DNA from: Gammaproteobacteria bacterium
GTDB lineage: Bacteria > Pseudomonadota > Gammaproteobacteria > Enterobacterales > Neiellaceae
Assembly: GCA_017425245.1 (NCBI GenBank)
Contig: JAFOOX010000040.1
Coordinates: 26,269-90,268, forward strand
DNA: 64,000 bases
Direction of reading: 5' to 3'
A model generated the notes under the pieces. The model did not search any database. It worked only from the letters and a program-made list of their open reading frames with translations, and was not told the DNA's origin. The translations under genes and the position numbers were made by a program. This document shows positions 10,233-19,464 of this stretch, in pieces (the stretch's first letter is position 1; each line of letters opens with the position of its first letter).

Positions 10233-11332
10233 TTGTGGTGACGGCAGATACCCGCCATCTGGTGTTTGTGCTGGACATGTTCAGCACCGCTCATGCCGGC
10301 ACCGAGAGCCAGTTTCTCAAGCTGGCGCGCGGCTTGATTGCGCGTGGCCATACGGTCACGGTCGGCTTGCTGCGTGACAGCGCCTTGCTGCGCCAACAAC
10401 TGCCCGAGGCAGAGATTGTCGATCTGCGCGCCGGCCGCATCGCCGCTATCGGCTCTTGGTGGCGGATCTTCTGCTTCTTGCGCCAGCAACGGCGGGCCGG
10501 TGGGCGGGTGGTGCAGGTGATGTTCAATGATGCATCGCTGATGGTGCCGCCGCTGGCAGCACTGCAGGGCATGAAGTGCATCATCACTCGTCTCGACATG
10601 GGGTTCTGGTATACCCCCATGCTGGTAAGGCTGCTGCGTCTGACCCGCTATTTTGTCAGCTGCGCCCTCTCCAACAGCAAGGCGGTAGACGAGGTGACGC
10701 GCCGGGTCGAGGGCTTTGCCCCCGAGCGTACGGCAGTGATCTACAACGGCTACCAGCCGCCTGCAGCGGTAACGCCTCAGCCACGTGGCCCCGGCGTACG
10801 CCTTGGGCTGGTGGCCAATATCCGGCCGATCAAACGGATGCAGGACGCCATCGCGGCGCTGGCGCAGCTGGTGCCCGATTGTCCGGAACTGGAACTGGTG
10901 ATCGTCGGTGGAGGCGACAGCAGTACGCTACGTGCCCAAGCGGAACAACTTGGGGTGGGCGATAAGGTAGTGTTCACGGGCGCCCGCCACGATCCGGAAT
11001 CCTGGATCGCCAGTTTTGATATTGCGCTGCTCTGTTCGGAGTCCGAAGGCTTCTCCAATGCCATTGTCGAGTACCTGCAGCAGGGCAAACCGGTGGTCTG
11101 CACCCGCACTGGCGGCAATCCGGAGGCGGTGGTGGATGGCGTGAATGGCTATCTTTATCCGGTGGCTGATGTCGACGCGCTGGTGGCCTGCCTCAAACCG
11201 TTGGTAGCCGATGCGTCCCTGCGTCAGCGGCTGGGTGAAGCGGCGCGGCACAGCGTCGCTCATTTGACCCTCGACCATCTGATCGATGAACATCAGCGCC
11301 TGTATGCCCGGTTGGTGGGGGCGAATCTATGA
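10229..11332 (+). CDS. Family 4 glycosyltransferase
   Basis: GT4 family glycosyltransferase, 367 residues. The N-terminal part (FVLDMFSTAHAGTESQFLKL) has the acceptor-side loop, and the C-terminal part has VANIRPIKRMQDAI followed by CSESEGFSNAIVEYL and GKPVVCTRTGGNPE, which contain the donor-binding glutamates. There is no signal peptide, so it acts in the cytoplasm at the inner membrane. It lies between two translationally coupled genes (ATGA overlaps at both ends), so it is firmly part of the EPS operon. The sugar it transfers cannot be deduced. Confidence 0.92.
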   Translation: MIVVTADTRHLVFVLDMFSTAHAGTESQFLKLARGLIARGHTVTVGLLRDSALLRQQLPEAEIVDLRAGRIAAIGSWWRIFCFLRQQRRAGGRVVQVMFNDASLMVPPLAALQGMKCIITRLDMGFWYTPMLVRLLRLTRYFVSCALSNSKAVDEVTRRVEGFAPERTAVIYNGYQPPAAVTPQPRGPGVRLGLVANIRPIKRMQDAIAALAQLVPDCPELELVIVGGGDSSTLRAQAEQLGVGDKVVFTGARHDPESWIASFDIALLCSESEGFSNAIVEYLQQGKPVVCTRTGGNPEAVVDGVNGYLYPVADVDALVACLKPLVADASLRQRLGEAARHSVAHLTLDHLIDEHQRLYARLVGANL

Positions 11333-12336
11333 ACCTGCGCGCGCTTAAATCCCGTTTGGTGCGGTTGGCGGCGGCCTGCGGCGGCTATGCGCTGGCCCGA
11401 GTGCTGACGGCCCGTCAGCCCAAGATCCTGATGTATCACCGCTTCAGCGAGCAGCCTGAGCCAGGTCATGTCGACCGGCTGAGCTGGCGCCAGCAGCTGG
11501 CCTATCTCAAGCGCCACCATCAGGTGATGAACATGGCCCAGTTCATCGCGTTACGTGCGCGTAATGCGGTGCCACCCCACACGGTGGTGCTGACCATTGA
11601 CGATGGTTACGGCGATTTTTACAGCGTGGCCTTTCCCGAGCTGCAGCGAGCGGGGCTGTCGGCCACCTTGTTTGTCAGCACGGCGTTCATCGATGAACAG
11701 CTGTGGCTGTGGCCAGACCGGCTGGCCACCATCATTGATCAGTTGCCGGAGGGCGAGCTGGCGCTGGCTGTGGTTGGCGAACCCCGCCGTTACCGGCTGC
11801 CGGCAGAGCGGCCGCGACTGGCGGCTGATCTCAAGGCCCAGCTGGTGCCATTGGCGCTGGCGCAAAAATATCAGCTGCTGAGTGCCTTGGCAGCGCCCTT
11901 TGGCATCGTGGTCGAGGGGCCGGTACCGGAGGCGTTTGCCCCCTGCAGCTGGGCTCAGCTACGAGAATTGCAGGCCGCCGGTATCGAGATTGGCGGCCAC
12001 TCGGTTCATCATCCGATCCTCAGTGCCGAGGCGGATGAGCAGGTAAGGCGTGAGATCATCGACTGCAAACTGAAACTCGATGCTGAGCTACCACAGCCGG
12101 TGATCTCGTTCTGTTATCCCAATGGCGAAGCCGCGGACTATGACCAGCGCGCCAAGGCAGCCTGTCGTGACGCCGGCTTTACCAGCGCCGTGGCAGCCCA
12201 CCACGATCACCTTGGTTTTGATGATAATTATGATCTGCCCCGCTATTCCGGCAACCATGACATGTTCCATGTGGCTAAGGTGGCCAGTGGCATTGATTAT
12301 CTGGGCCGGCGCTTAATGCAATGGGGCAAGGTATGA
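11329..12336 (+). CDS. Second polysaccharide deacetylase (NodB fold)
   Basis: Polysaccharide deacetylase-like protein, 335 residues. NodB motifs are present: LMYHRF near residue 30, the TIDDGYGDF motif with two Asp, GLSATLFVST, and the metal-binding SVHHP motif in EIGGHSVHHPIL. The C-terminal FCYPNG motif is also typical. It differs from the XrtA-specific deacetylase at 4598 and lacks the DUF3473 tail. It may remove N-acetyl groups from glycan or a precursor. No clear signal peptide is seen; the N-terminus is basic with a short apolar stretch. Its start overlaps the previous gene (ATGA) and its stop overlaps the next. Confidence 0.88.
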   Translation: MNLRALKSRLVRLAAACGGYALARVLTARQPKILMYHRFSEQPEPGHVDRLSWRQQLAYLKRHHQVMNMAQFIALRARNAVPPHTVVLTIDDGYGDFYSVAFPELQRAGLSATLFVSTAFIDEQLWLWPDRLATIIDQLPEGELALAVVGEPRRYRLPAERPRLAADLKAQLVPLALAQKYQLLSALAAPFGIVVEGPVPEAFAPCSWAQLRELQAAGIEIGGHSVHHPILSAEADEQVRREIIDCKLKLDAELPQPVISFCYPNGEAADYDQRAKAACRDAGFTSAVAAHHDHLGFDDNYDLPRYSGNHDMFHVAKVASGIDYLGRRLMQWGKV

Positions 12337-13706
12337 CGGTGCTACATTCCGCCTGGCAAAAGGTTCGCGCGAATACCGAAACGGCACTGGTTAGCAACGC
12401 CACCTTCTATTTGTACTTGCTTTACGTCATCGACTATTTCATTCGTATTCATGCCCGTATTCCCGGGGTCGGGGTAATCCGGCCAACGCTGCTAATGGCG
12501 ATATTGATTATATTGCTGCTAGTGATTCAAGCTGAAAAGTTAAAAGACCGTTGGCAGCATGAGAGTGCCAAAGTAATAAAGGTCCTGATCATTTACGTCT
12601 TTATAACGCTGCCATTGGTCGCTTGGCCGGGTAGCGTGATAAAAAACAATCTGCCTGAATTTGTTAAAGCGGTACTGTTCTTCTTTTTTACGGTCTGCAT
12701 TGTGGACTCGCAGAAAAGACTGAAGACATTTTTGGTCATTTTTGTGGGATGTCAACTATTTCGTGTGCTTGAGCCTCTTTATCTTAATGCCACTGAAGGA
12801 TATTGGGGAAGCAAGACCCATTTAGGAGGGGGCGAGTTTGCCCTGCGTCTGGCTGGTGGTCCTTATGACGTGATTAACGGTAATGAGTTAGGATTCGTTA
12901 TTGCCACGGTTGTCCCGTTTTTGCATTACCTTGTTTTTCCGCGTGGTATCTTGGGTAAGATAGTATATTTTGGATTGTTGCCGTTATTATTGTATGCAAT
13001 GGTCTTGACCATGTCCCGTGGCGCATTTTTGGCCTTGCTGGTGGTCCTCTTCTTTATCTTTATTCGATCGAATAATAAGTTACTGCTGGTCGGGGTTGCA
13101 GTGATGGCCATGATCTTTGCATGGGGGAAAATGTCAGATGTGCAACGTGAGCGCTACCTGTCCTTAACGGGTGCGGATGTCAGAGGTGCAGAAACTGCTG
13201 CAGGTCGTGTAGCTGGCGTTGGTCATGAATTTGAATTGGCTATGGAGATGCCGATCTTTGGTCATGGTATTGGTACGACTCCAGAAGCAAAATTTCACCG
13301 AACAGGGCGAACCCAGGCTGCCCATAGCTTTCCAGCTGAGTTAATAATTGAAATCGGTATCATCGGACTCGTAATCTTTGCCAAGTTTATTTTGACCGCA
13401 TGGCGAAACCTAAAGGCGCTGACTGGAGCAATCGGGGCTAGTGCGGCGACCTCGGCAGAGCAGCTATGGCGGCGTGATCTCATATATACATTACAGTGCG
13501 TGTTCTGGATGTATGCGTTTTATAGCCTGAATTATTGGGGGCTGTCCCAGTACTATTGGTATCTATTCTGTGGTTTGACGGTGGTTATAGGGCGGCTGCT
13601 GAACGATGATTTTGAAAACGCAGTGGTAAAGACAAGCGAGCCAGACAATGAAAAACATTCTCCTCGTCGTTCGGTGGCCCGTCGGCGGCATTCGCACGTA
13701 TCTTAA
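12333..13706 (+). CDS. O-antigen ligase/polymerase-like membrane protein (Wzy_C type)
   Basis: Polytopic membrane protein, about 457 residues with ten or more hydrophobic segments. The large loop before the last helices (roughly 280-340) contains GHGIGTTPEAKFH and RTQAAHSFPAELIIEIG, the His-containing segment typical of Wzy/WaaL (Wzy_C) proteins; SRGAFLALLV in the middle is also common. It probably polymerises lipid-linked repeat units at the outer face of the inner membrane, or ligates glycan. The start is ATG at 12333 overlapping the previous stop; an in-frame ATG at 12321 is possible. Base composition becomes clearly less GC-rich from here on, and the 3' end overlaps the next gene by 59 bases. 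Confidence 0.85.
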   Translation: MTVLHSAWQKVRANTETALVSNATFYLYLLYVIDYFIRIHARIPGVGVIRPTLLMAILIILLLVIQAEKLKDRWQHESAKVIKVLIIYVFITLPLVAWPGSVIKNNLPEFVKAVLFFFFTVCIVDSQKRLKTFLVIFVGCQLFRVLEPLYLNATEGYWGSKTHLGGGEFALRLAGGPYDVINGNELGFVIATVVPFLHYLVFPRGILGKIVYFGLLPLLLYAMVLTMSRGAFLALLVVLFFIFIRSNNKLLLVGVAVMAMIFAWGKMSDVQRERYLSLTGADVRGAETAAGRVAGVGHEFELAMEMPIFGHGIGTTPEAKFHRTGRTQAAHSFPAELIIEIGIIGLVIFAKFILTAWRNLKALTGAIGASAATSAEQLWRRDLIYTLQCVFWMYAFYSLNYWGLSQYYWYLFCGLTVVIGRLLNDDFENAVVKTSEPDNEKHSPRRSVARRRHSHVS

Positions 13707-14781
13707 ATACGTATTTTCGGGGCCAGAGTTTGACAACTATCGAATTAGGGTGGTCGCTCCTGACGTGGCAGGCTTTGGCGCACAATTCGGTACTGTATTT
13801 GCGACGGATCGCTTTGAGTACGTTCCTTGTGAAGATTCGCCAAAAGACTTGTTAAGAGTAACTTGGCGAGAGTTGCGGCGGACCAAATTTGACCTGATTA
13901 ATGCGCAAGGTTTTACTTCCGCGATTGCGGCATTGCTGCCCAGTGTTGTTCAATGTGCAAATGTGCCGCGTGTGCTGACTGTGCATGATGTGCTTCACGA
14001 AGTACAATTTAACGGTTGGAAGGGACGAGTCAAGCGCTGGTTAATGGCGCAAGTTTTCAAGCGCTATCACTGCATTATTCCGGTCAGCAATGATTGTCGT
14101 GACAACATGGTCAGTTTCTTGCCAGAAGTGATCGAAACCCGGATTAATACTATTCTCAACGGCGTTAGTGTTGAGCGACTGGCTACCAGCAAACCACTAG
14201 GCCTGCGTGGCCAGTTGGGCATTGATGACCATACCTTACTGGTTGGCTTTATGGGCCGTTTCATGGCACAAAAGGGCTTTCGCTACTTGGTTGATGCAGT
14301 GGAGAAGCTAATTGGTGAGGCGTCGTTGAGGCGCCGGCCACTGGTGCTGTGTTTTGGCATCGGGGGATTTTATCGTGAAGAAATGGCCGACATAAAAGCA
14401 CGGGGCCTGAGTGAGCATTTTAAGTTGTTTGACCACATAGAGGATGTTGGGGCCGCTATGAAGGCGCTGGATGTGGTGGTCATGCCATCGCTGTGGGAGG
14501 CCTGTCCATTGCTGCCGATGGAGGTACTGATCTGCGGTACGCCACTTATCGCCAGCAATTGCATCGGTCTGCGTGAAGTGGTAGCTGATACGCCAGCGTG
14601 GGTGGTACCCCAGGCCGATGGCGAGGCACTGGCAAATGCACTGCGTGAGGTCGCCAGAGACAGTCGGCGCGCGGTCTTTGAGAATTACGCGCCCAAGGCT
14701 GCACAGCGTTTCGATGTAACTACGACCCGCTCTGGACTGGCGGCGCTTTATACTGAATTACTGCAAGAGCGGGGCAGATGA
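13648..14781 (+). CDS. Family 4 glycosyltransferase
   Basis: GT4 glycosyltransferase, 377 residues. It begins MKNILLVVRWPVGGIRTYL, a clear acceptor-side start with a GG loop, and carries FMGRFMAQKGFRYLVDAV and MPSLWEACPLLPMEVLICG with the donor-binding glutamates. It probably adds a sugar to the repeat unit. The start lies inside the end of the polymerase gene (59-base overlap), which is unusual for this operon where most overlaps are four bases; the alignment of motifs to the N-terminus supports this start. Its stop overlaps the flippase ATG. Confidence 0.9.
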   Translation: MKNILLVVRWPVGGIRTYLKYVFSGPEFDNYRIRVVAPDVAGFGAQFGTVFATDRFEYVPCEDSPKDLLRVTWRELRRTKFDLINAQGFTSAIAALLPSVVQCANVPRVLTVHDVLHEVQFNGWKGRVKRWLMAQVFKRYHCIIPVSNDCRDNMVSFLPEVIETRINTILNGVSVERLATSKPLGLRGQLGIDDHTLLVGFMGRFMAQKGFRYLVDAVEKLIGEASLRRRPLVLCFGIGGFYREEMADIKARGLSEHFKLFDHIEDVGAAMKALDVVVMPSLWEACPLLPMEVLICGTPLIASNCIGLREVVADTPAWVVPQADGEALANALREVARDSRRAVFENYAPKAAQRFDVTTTRSGLAALYTELLQERGR

Positions 14782-16298
14782 GTACCAAGCGCCTATTGAC
14801 CAACAGTGGCTCTAATCTGCTGGTGATGTTTCTCAAGATTGCTATCACTTTTGTGATGACTCCGATTTTTGTTCACAACCTCGGCGCCTACGACTACGGG
14901 GTATGGGAAATCACCCTGTCGGTAATTGGCTACATGGGCATTCTCGATCTCGGCATGTTGCCGACCATGGCCCGTTTTGCTGCCCACCACCGGGCGCGTG
15001 CCGAGGAGGAACAGCTGTTCCAGACGTTTGCATCAAGCGTTGTGTTTATGGGCGCGGTGGGGATGGTACTCAGCTTGGTGTTTCTGGTGTGGGCGGTGGC
15101 TTTTCCCCATACGCTAGCTGATGAGGGCCAAGAGACTACTCGCTATACGATATTTCTGTTGATCATTGGCGCCCAGATTCTGGTGAGTTTTCCAGGCTAT
15201 GTCGCTACCAGTTTTCTTGAAGGATTTCAGCATTTTGCGGCCAAGAACAACATTGTCTTGGTCAATACGGTGGTCAGTTCCATTATTACCATAGTTTTTA
15301 TAACGCCGGAAAATGCGCTGATTTTGGTGGCCGCCCTTAATGCCATCGGCACCATCATCAAGCATCTCTATTATTTCTATTTGCTGCGCACCGAACGCTA
15401 TGGCAATGTTCAGTTTCGGTTGCGTGATTTTTTTTGGCCAAAACTGCATGAGCTGTTGGTTTTCGGTTCCAAGAGTTTTATTCAGGGGGCCTCTTATCGT
15501 ATCGCCAACTTCTCCGACAACGTAGTCATCGGCTTCTTTCTGGGGCCGGCACAAGTGATGCTGTTTTCTTTACCTAACGCCATTGTGCGCAATATTCGTA
15601 TGGTGGTGGCCAATGTCACCCAGGTGTTCCTGCCATTCTTTACCGAGCTTAACGCCACGGGTGACCATGAGCAGGCACGCCATTACTACATCAGCGCATC
15701 ACGTTATGTGACCAGTGTGGTGATGTTGATCACGGCGGTGACGGTGGTGACCGGGGCCGATTTCATCAGTGTCTGGATTGATCCGGTCACTGGTGCGAAG
15801 AGTGAAATTGTGCTCTATGTGCTACTGGCTTACACCAGCGTCACCCTGATCAACCCGTTCTATTCCCGTTATCTGACGGCCATCGGCAAGCATGGCCTGT
15901 TTGCCTATTGGGAGCCCCCGATGGCATTGGCCAACATTGCGATCAGCCTGGTGCTGGTGCATTGGCTGGGCTTGGTCGGGGTCGCACTGGGCACCCTGAT
16001 CCCCAATGTCGTCCTCCACATTGTCTATCTGCGGGCCAGCATGCATCACCTGGGGGTACCGGTAAGTCGTTTCCTGTGGTCATCGCTGGCGCCCAACCTT
16101 GTCCCGTCGTTGCTGACCGTCCTTTATCTACTGTGGTTTGAATGGCAGTGGCCATTGACAGGCTGGGGGCCATTACTACTAGCCATGACCAGTGGTTCGG
16201 TGCTCTACTTGCTGCTCTATCTCGGCGTGGGTGCGCCCGCGGACCGGCGAGCCTTGGTGCAGTTGCTCAGACATCGGCGCGGGTGGATCCAGAGATGA
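14778..16298 (+). CDS. Wzx-like polysaccharide flippase (MOP superfamily)
   Basis: Membrane transporter of 506 residues with about 12-14 hydrophobic segments. The N-terminus TNSGSNLLVMFLKIAITFVM and the early segment GVWEITLSVIGYMGILDLG match the MATE/MOP fold of Wzx and RfbX proteins. It would flip the undecaprenyl-diphosphate-linked repeat unit across the inner membrane before polymerisation by the Wzy-like protein two genes upstream. The start overlaps the previous stop (ATGA). The presence of both Wzx- and Wzy-like proteins implies a Wzy-dependent assembly route for this glycan. Confidence 0.92.
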   Translation: MSTKRLLTNSGSNLLVMFLKIAITFVMTPIFVHNLGAYDYGVWEITLSVIGYMGILDLGMLPTMARFAAHHRARAEEEQLFQTFASSVVFMGAVGMVLSLVFLVWAVAFPHTLADEGQETTRYTIFLLIIGAQILVSFPGYVATSFLEGFQHFAAKNNIVLVNTVVSSIITIVFITPENALILVAALNAIGTIIKHLYYFYLLRTERYGNVQFRLRDFFWPKLHELLVFGSKSFIQGASYRIANFSDNVVIGFFLGPAQVMLFSLPNAIVRNIRMVVANVTQVFLPFFTELNATGDHEQARHYYISASRYVTSVVMLITAVTVVTGADFISVWIDPVTGAKSEIVLYVLLAYTSVTLINPFYSRYLTAIGKHGLFAYWEPPMALANIAISLVLVHWLGLVGVALGTLIPNVVLHIVYLRASMHHLGVPVSRFLWSSLAPNLVPSLLTVLYLLWFEWQWPLTGWGPLLLAMTSGSVLYLLLYLGVGAPADRRALVQLLRHRRGWIQR

Positions 16299-16316
16299 TG
16301 AGCGGACGGTTATTGC

Positions 16317-18458
16317 ATGAGTAAGGACGCCATGCCGGAGTATCAGTTGAGCCCTTATCGCCCCGAGCATCGCGAAGGGATCTTGACGCTGCTTGGTAAT
16401 GAGCCGCACAAACGCCTGCTGTGGGATTGGCAGTTTGCCGCAGCAAGTGCCGCTGATAATGCCCTAGTAGTTGCTATCTGCGACAATGAAGTAGTTGGAT
16501 TTAATGGAGCGATGCCAGTTACGCTGTCTAGCCAAGGTGAAGTAATTGATGCAGTTTGGAGCTGTGACTTTTACGTCGATGCAAGGGTGCGCGGAACAGG
16601 TGTTGGCAAACAAATAAAGAAGGAGCTTCATCAACGTAGCTCCCATCTTATGTCGCTCGGAATTAGCGACCAGGCCGAGATTGTGTTGGGCAAAAGTGGA
16701 TGGAAAGCCATATCGAACGTAAGAGTATTAAGAAGATATAACGGGCCATTCATGGATAGGCGTGGAGTTCTTCGCCTCTGGCAGTTTGGCTCTGCACACC
16801 GGCATCGCATGTCCCAATATGAACCACAGCCCTATTCAGCGAGCGTTGGATGGACGCTACCGGATGTCGAAGTGCTTGAAAGGTTGTGGGCTCTAATGAG
16901 TCGGTCGGAAGAAACCATGGTAGCCAGAACTCCGAGCTATCTCCGTTGGCGTTATCAAACTCACCCAACGGCCCATTATCAGTACATGCTAGTACATCTC
17001 GAGGGTGAGCCTATTGCCTTGGCCATCTTCACATGCAAGACGGAATCTTCCACCTTTGTTGACTATGTTGGGCCATTGTCCGATGTGACTCTAAAACAGT
17101 TTGTACTTGGGTCTTGGCTGGCTCATAGCAGTAGATCTCGCTATCAAACGTTGACTACCGGCGATGGCGAGTTTCACGCATTGGCACTTTCGATGGGCAT
17201 GCGGAATACAGGTCTACAGCGATTTATGATAAAGAGCGATAGACTCGCCTCACAGCCTTGGTTCGTTATGGCAGGAGACAGTGATGGCGAATTCTTGCAG
17301 CATGCGAAGCGCGAAGTGTCTGTTATTGATAATGGACATTTTTACATTGCAAGAGTGGGTCATGAGCGCTTCATGGCAATGCGAAGTGAGTGGGACAGAT
17401 TATTAGAACACTCCGATGCTGACCCGTTGTTCTTGGGGTGGGCGTGGCAAAGTGCATGGTGGGAAACGTGGGGCAAGAGATTTAATCTGGAGCTCTTTTT
17501 ATTCGAAATTAGACGCGCTGATGGTACGCTAGTGGCCCTACTTCCATTGAATAGGCGCTTTGCGGGAAATAAATCAAGTGGAATGAGTCGTATCGCATTT
17601 GTTGGTACGGTCTACGGCGCAAATACTGTGCGGACGGAACTATGTGATATTATTGTACGCAAGGAGTTTGACTGCGTATTGAATGGCATTCTTTCATTCA
17701 TTACTTGTCGCCATTGGGATGAGTGGTTCATCAGAGACATAAAAAAGTCACATCGATTGCACTTGGCATTGGAGCAATGGAGGAAGACTAACGGCTTTTC
17801 TTGGTGGCGAGTTGCGAGCGACCCAATTTATTCTATAGATTTGACTAAAGGTTATGAAAGCTATAAGGCCGGAATTAGTGCCAGTACACGACTTAAGATG
17901 TTCAATCGACGCAATAGGTTAAGCAAGAATGGTGCCGTAACGTTGAATAGGCACGTGGAGGATAAAAGAGCCTTTTTTAATTCATTGAACCAATTTCATG
18001 AACCTCGGTGGGGTAAAGCGTGTTTTGATCAGAGTGCGATGCTATTTCATCTGCGCTTCATTAGTAGACTTCCATCTAATGCATTTCAGGCGAGTGAGTT
18101 GAAGTTAAGCGATTGTGCCATTTCGGTGTTGTATGATGTACGAATTGGATACCGAATTTATAATATCCAACAGGGGTATGATCAGAACTATTCGACCGGT
18201 CTGTCTCTGGGAACTTTGCATATGGGCTATGTGCTTGAGGCCTATTTTAGTGAGGGCCTTGCCAAGAGCTATGAATTACTCGCTGGCAATGGGAAGAAGA
18301 CAAACTACAAGTCGAGCATTTCTGAACAAGCCGGGGAGCTTTATACTGGAACTATCGTCAGAAGTAGAGTGCATGTGGTTTCGCTGTTGATCGCGCGGAT
18401 TGCGGGCTGGATTAAAAGACAAGTTCAGCAATGCTTATGGCGGAATCCTCCTGTTTGA
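16317..18458 (+). CDS. Two-domain acyltransferase: GNAT-like N-half and CelD/BcsL (FemAB-like) C-half
   Basis: A 713-residue protein that reads as two acyltransferase domains. Residues about 5-330 resemble a GNAT acetyltransferase, with an acetyl-CoA loop near ARVRGTGVGKQIKKEL. Residues about 350-690 resemble the CelD/Acetyltransf_6 group (DPLFLGWAWQSAWWETW at its start, then a FemAB-like core). Such proteins often accompany exosortase and cellulose EPS loci and are thought to transfer acyl or aminoacyl groups onto sugars. The base composition is AT-richer than the flanking operon. It starts 18 bases after the flippase gene. The fusion is uncommon as far as I know; substrate unknown. Confidence 0.75.
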   Translation: MSKDAMPEYQLSPYRPEHREGILTLLGNEPHKRLLWDWQFAAASAADNALVVAICDNEVVGFNGAMPVTLSSQGEVIDAVWSCDFYVDARVRGTGVGKQIKKELHQRSSHLMSLGISDQAEIVLGKSGWKAISNVRVLRRYNGPFMDRRGVLRLWQFGSAHRHRMSQYEPQPYSASVGWTLPDVEVLERLWALMSRSEETMVARTPSYLRWRYQTHPTAHYQYMLVHLEGEPIALAIFTCKTESSTFVDYVGPLSDVTLKQFVLGSWLAHSSRSRYQTLTTGDGEFHALALSMGMRNTGLQRFMIKSDRLASQPWFVMAGDSDGEFLQHAKREVSVIDNGHFYIARVGHERFMAMRSEWDRLLEHSDADPLFLGWAWQSAWWETWGKRFNLELFLFEIRRADGTLVALLPLNRRFAGNKSSGMSRIAFVGTVYGANTVRTELCDIIVRKEFDCVLNGILSFITCRHWDEWFIRDIKKSHRLHLALEQWRKTNGFSWWRVASDPIYSIDLTKGYESYKAGISASTRLKMFNRRNRLSKNGAVTLNRHVEDKRAFFNSLNQFHEPRWGKACFDQSAMLFHLRFISRLPSNAFQASELKLSDCAISVLYDVRIGYRIYNIQQGYDQNYSTGLSLGTLHMGYVLEAYFSEGLAKSYELLAGNGKKTNYKSSISEQAGELYTGTIVRSRVHVVSLLIARIAGWIKRQVQQCLWRNPPV

Positions 18459-18527
18459 GCGTGCTTGGCTCCCTTGCGATGTTTAGGTTTCAAAGGTTTC
18501 GAGTGTTTAACTATTGAGGATCTATAT

Positions 18528-19463
18528 ATGGGGATGGTAAAAAACTATTTGCGGAAGCATGAACGGCTCGAATTCATTCTCAAGAAACTATATTTTGGAA
18601 TGCACGATAAGCTTGAGAGATTTATACCTTCCCCCCTGTTCCTGCAGTGTCAGTATTTTCTGAAAACGGGGGAGCGGCTAAATCTTAACAACCCACAAAC
18701 GTTTAATGAGAAAATTCAATGGCTAAAACTACACTATCATGATCCACTTCTTAACCGGTGTGTTGATAAGTGGGAGGTCCGTGACTTTGTTCGTGAACGA
18801 GGTCTTCAGCATATCCTTATTCCTGCATGGGGTCCATTTGATACTGTTGACCAGATGAATGCCGAGATGCTGCCGAACGCATTCATTCTGAAATTGACAA
18901 ACGGGTCGAGCTTCAATTTTATCTGTAAGAATAGGCGTGACTTCAATCACTCATTGGCCAAAGAAAAGTTCGACAGCTGGATGCGCGTAAACTTCTATGC
19001 GGCTCGCAGGGAGTGGGCGTACAAAGACGTCAAAAATAGAATCATGTGTGAGCAGTTACTCTGTACGCAGGAGGGAGGGCTGCCCTCAGACATACGATTC
19101 TTTTGCTTCAACGGTGAACCGCGGGTGATTGCCGTTGACCTAGATTCCGTTGTTGATGGGGTCAAGACGAGCAATTATTTTAGGCACTTGTATACCTGTC
19201 AATGGGAACCGATTGAGGCAACAATCCAGTATCCCAAAAAATCAAACTACGAAGTTGAGCGCCCCGAAAACCTTGAAGACTTGCTGATGATCGCAAAAAC
19301 GCTTTCTGCAGGATTTCCATTTGTCCGAGTTGACCTCTACAACGTGAGTGGAAAGCCATATTTTGGTGAACTTACTTTCTATCATGCCTCAGGTTACCAA
19401 AAAATTATGCCAGTGTCCTTTCGAATAGAACTCGGCAATAGTATTTCGCTAAGGAAGTGTTGA
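18528..19463 (+). CDS. TupA-like ATP-grasp protein
   Basis: About 311 residues, resembling the TupA-like ATP-grasp family (PF14305) found in capsule and EPS clusters. Recognisable stretches are NPQTFNEKIQWLKLH near residue 55, DKWEVRDFVRERG, FILKLTNGSSFNF, the CEQLL motif and SDIRFFCFNGEPRVIAVDLD, and FVRVDLYNVSGKPYFGELTFY near the C-terminus, which carries the probable metal-binding acidic residues. By family analogy it may ligate an amino acid or similar group to a glycan component, or act as an unusual transferase. I chose ATG 18528 because TGAGGA lies seven bases upstream; an open frame starts earlier at 18465. AT-rich relative to the operon. Confidence 0.8.
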   Translation: MGMVKNYLRKHERLEFILKKLYFGMHDKLERFIPSPLFLQCQYFLKTGERLNLNNPQTFNEKIQWLKLHYHDPLLNRCVDKWEVRDFVRERGLQHILIPAWGPFDTVDQMNAEMLPNAFILKLTNGSSFNFICKNRRDFNHSLAKEKFDSWMRVNFYAARREWAYKDVKNRIMCEQLLCTQEGGLPSDIRFFCFNGEPRVIAVDLDSVVDGVKTSNYFRHLYTCQWEPIEATIQYPKKSNYEVERPENLEDLLMIAKTLSAGFPFVRVDLYNVSGKPYFGELTFYHASGYQKIMPVSFRIELGNSISLRKC

Positions 19464-19464
19464 T

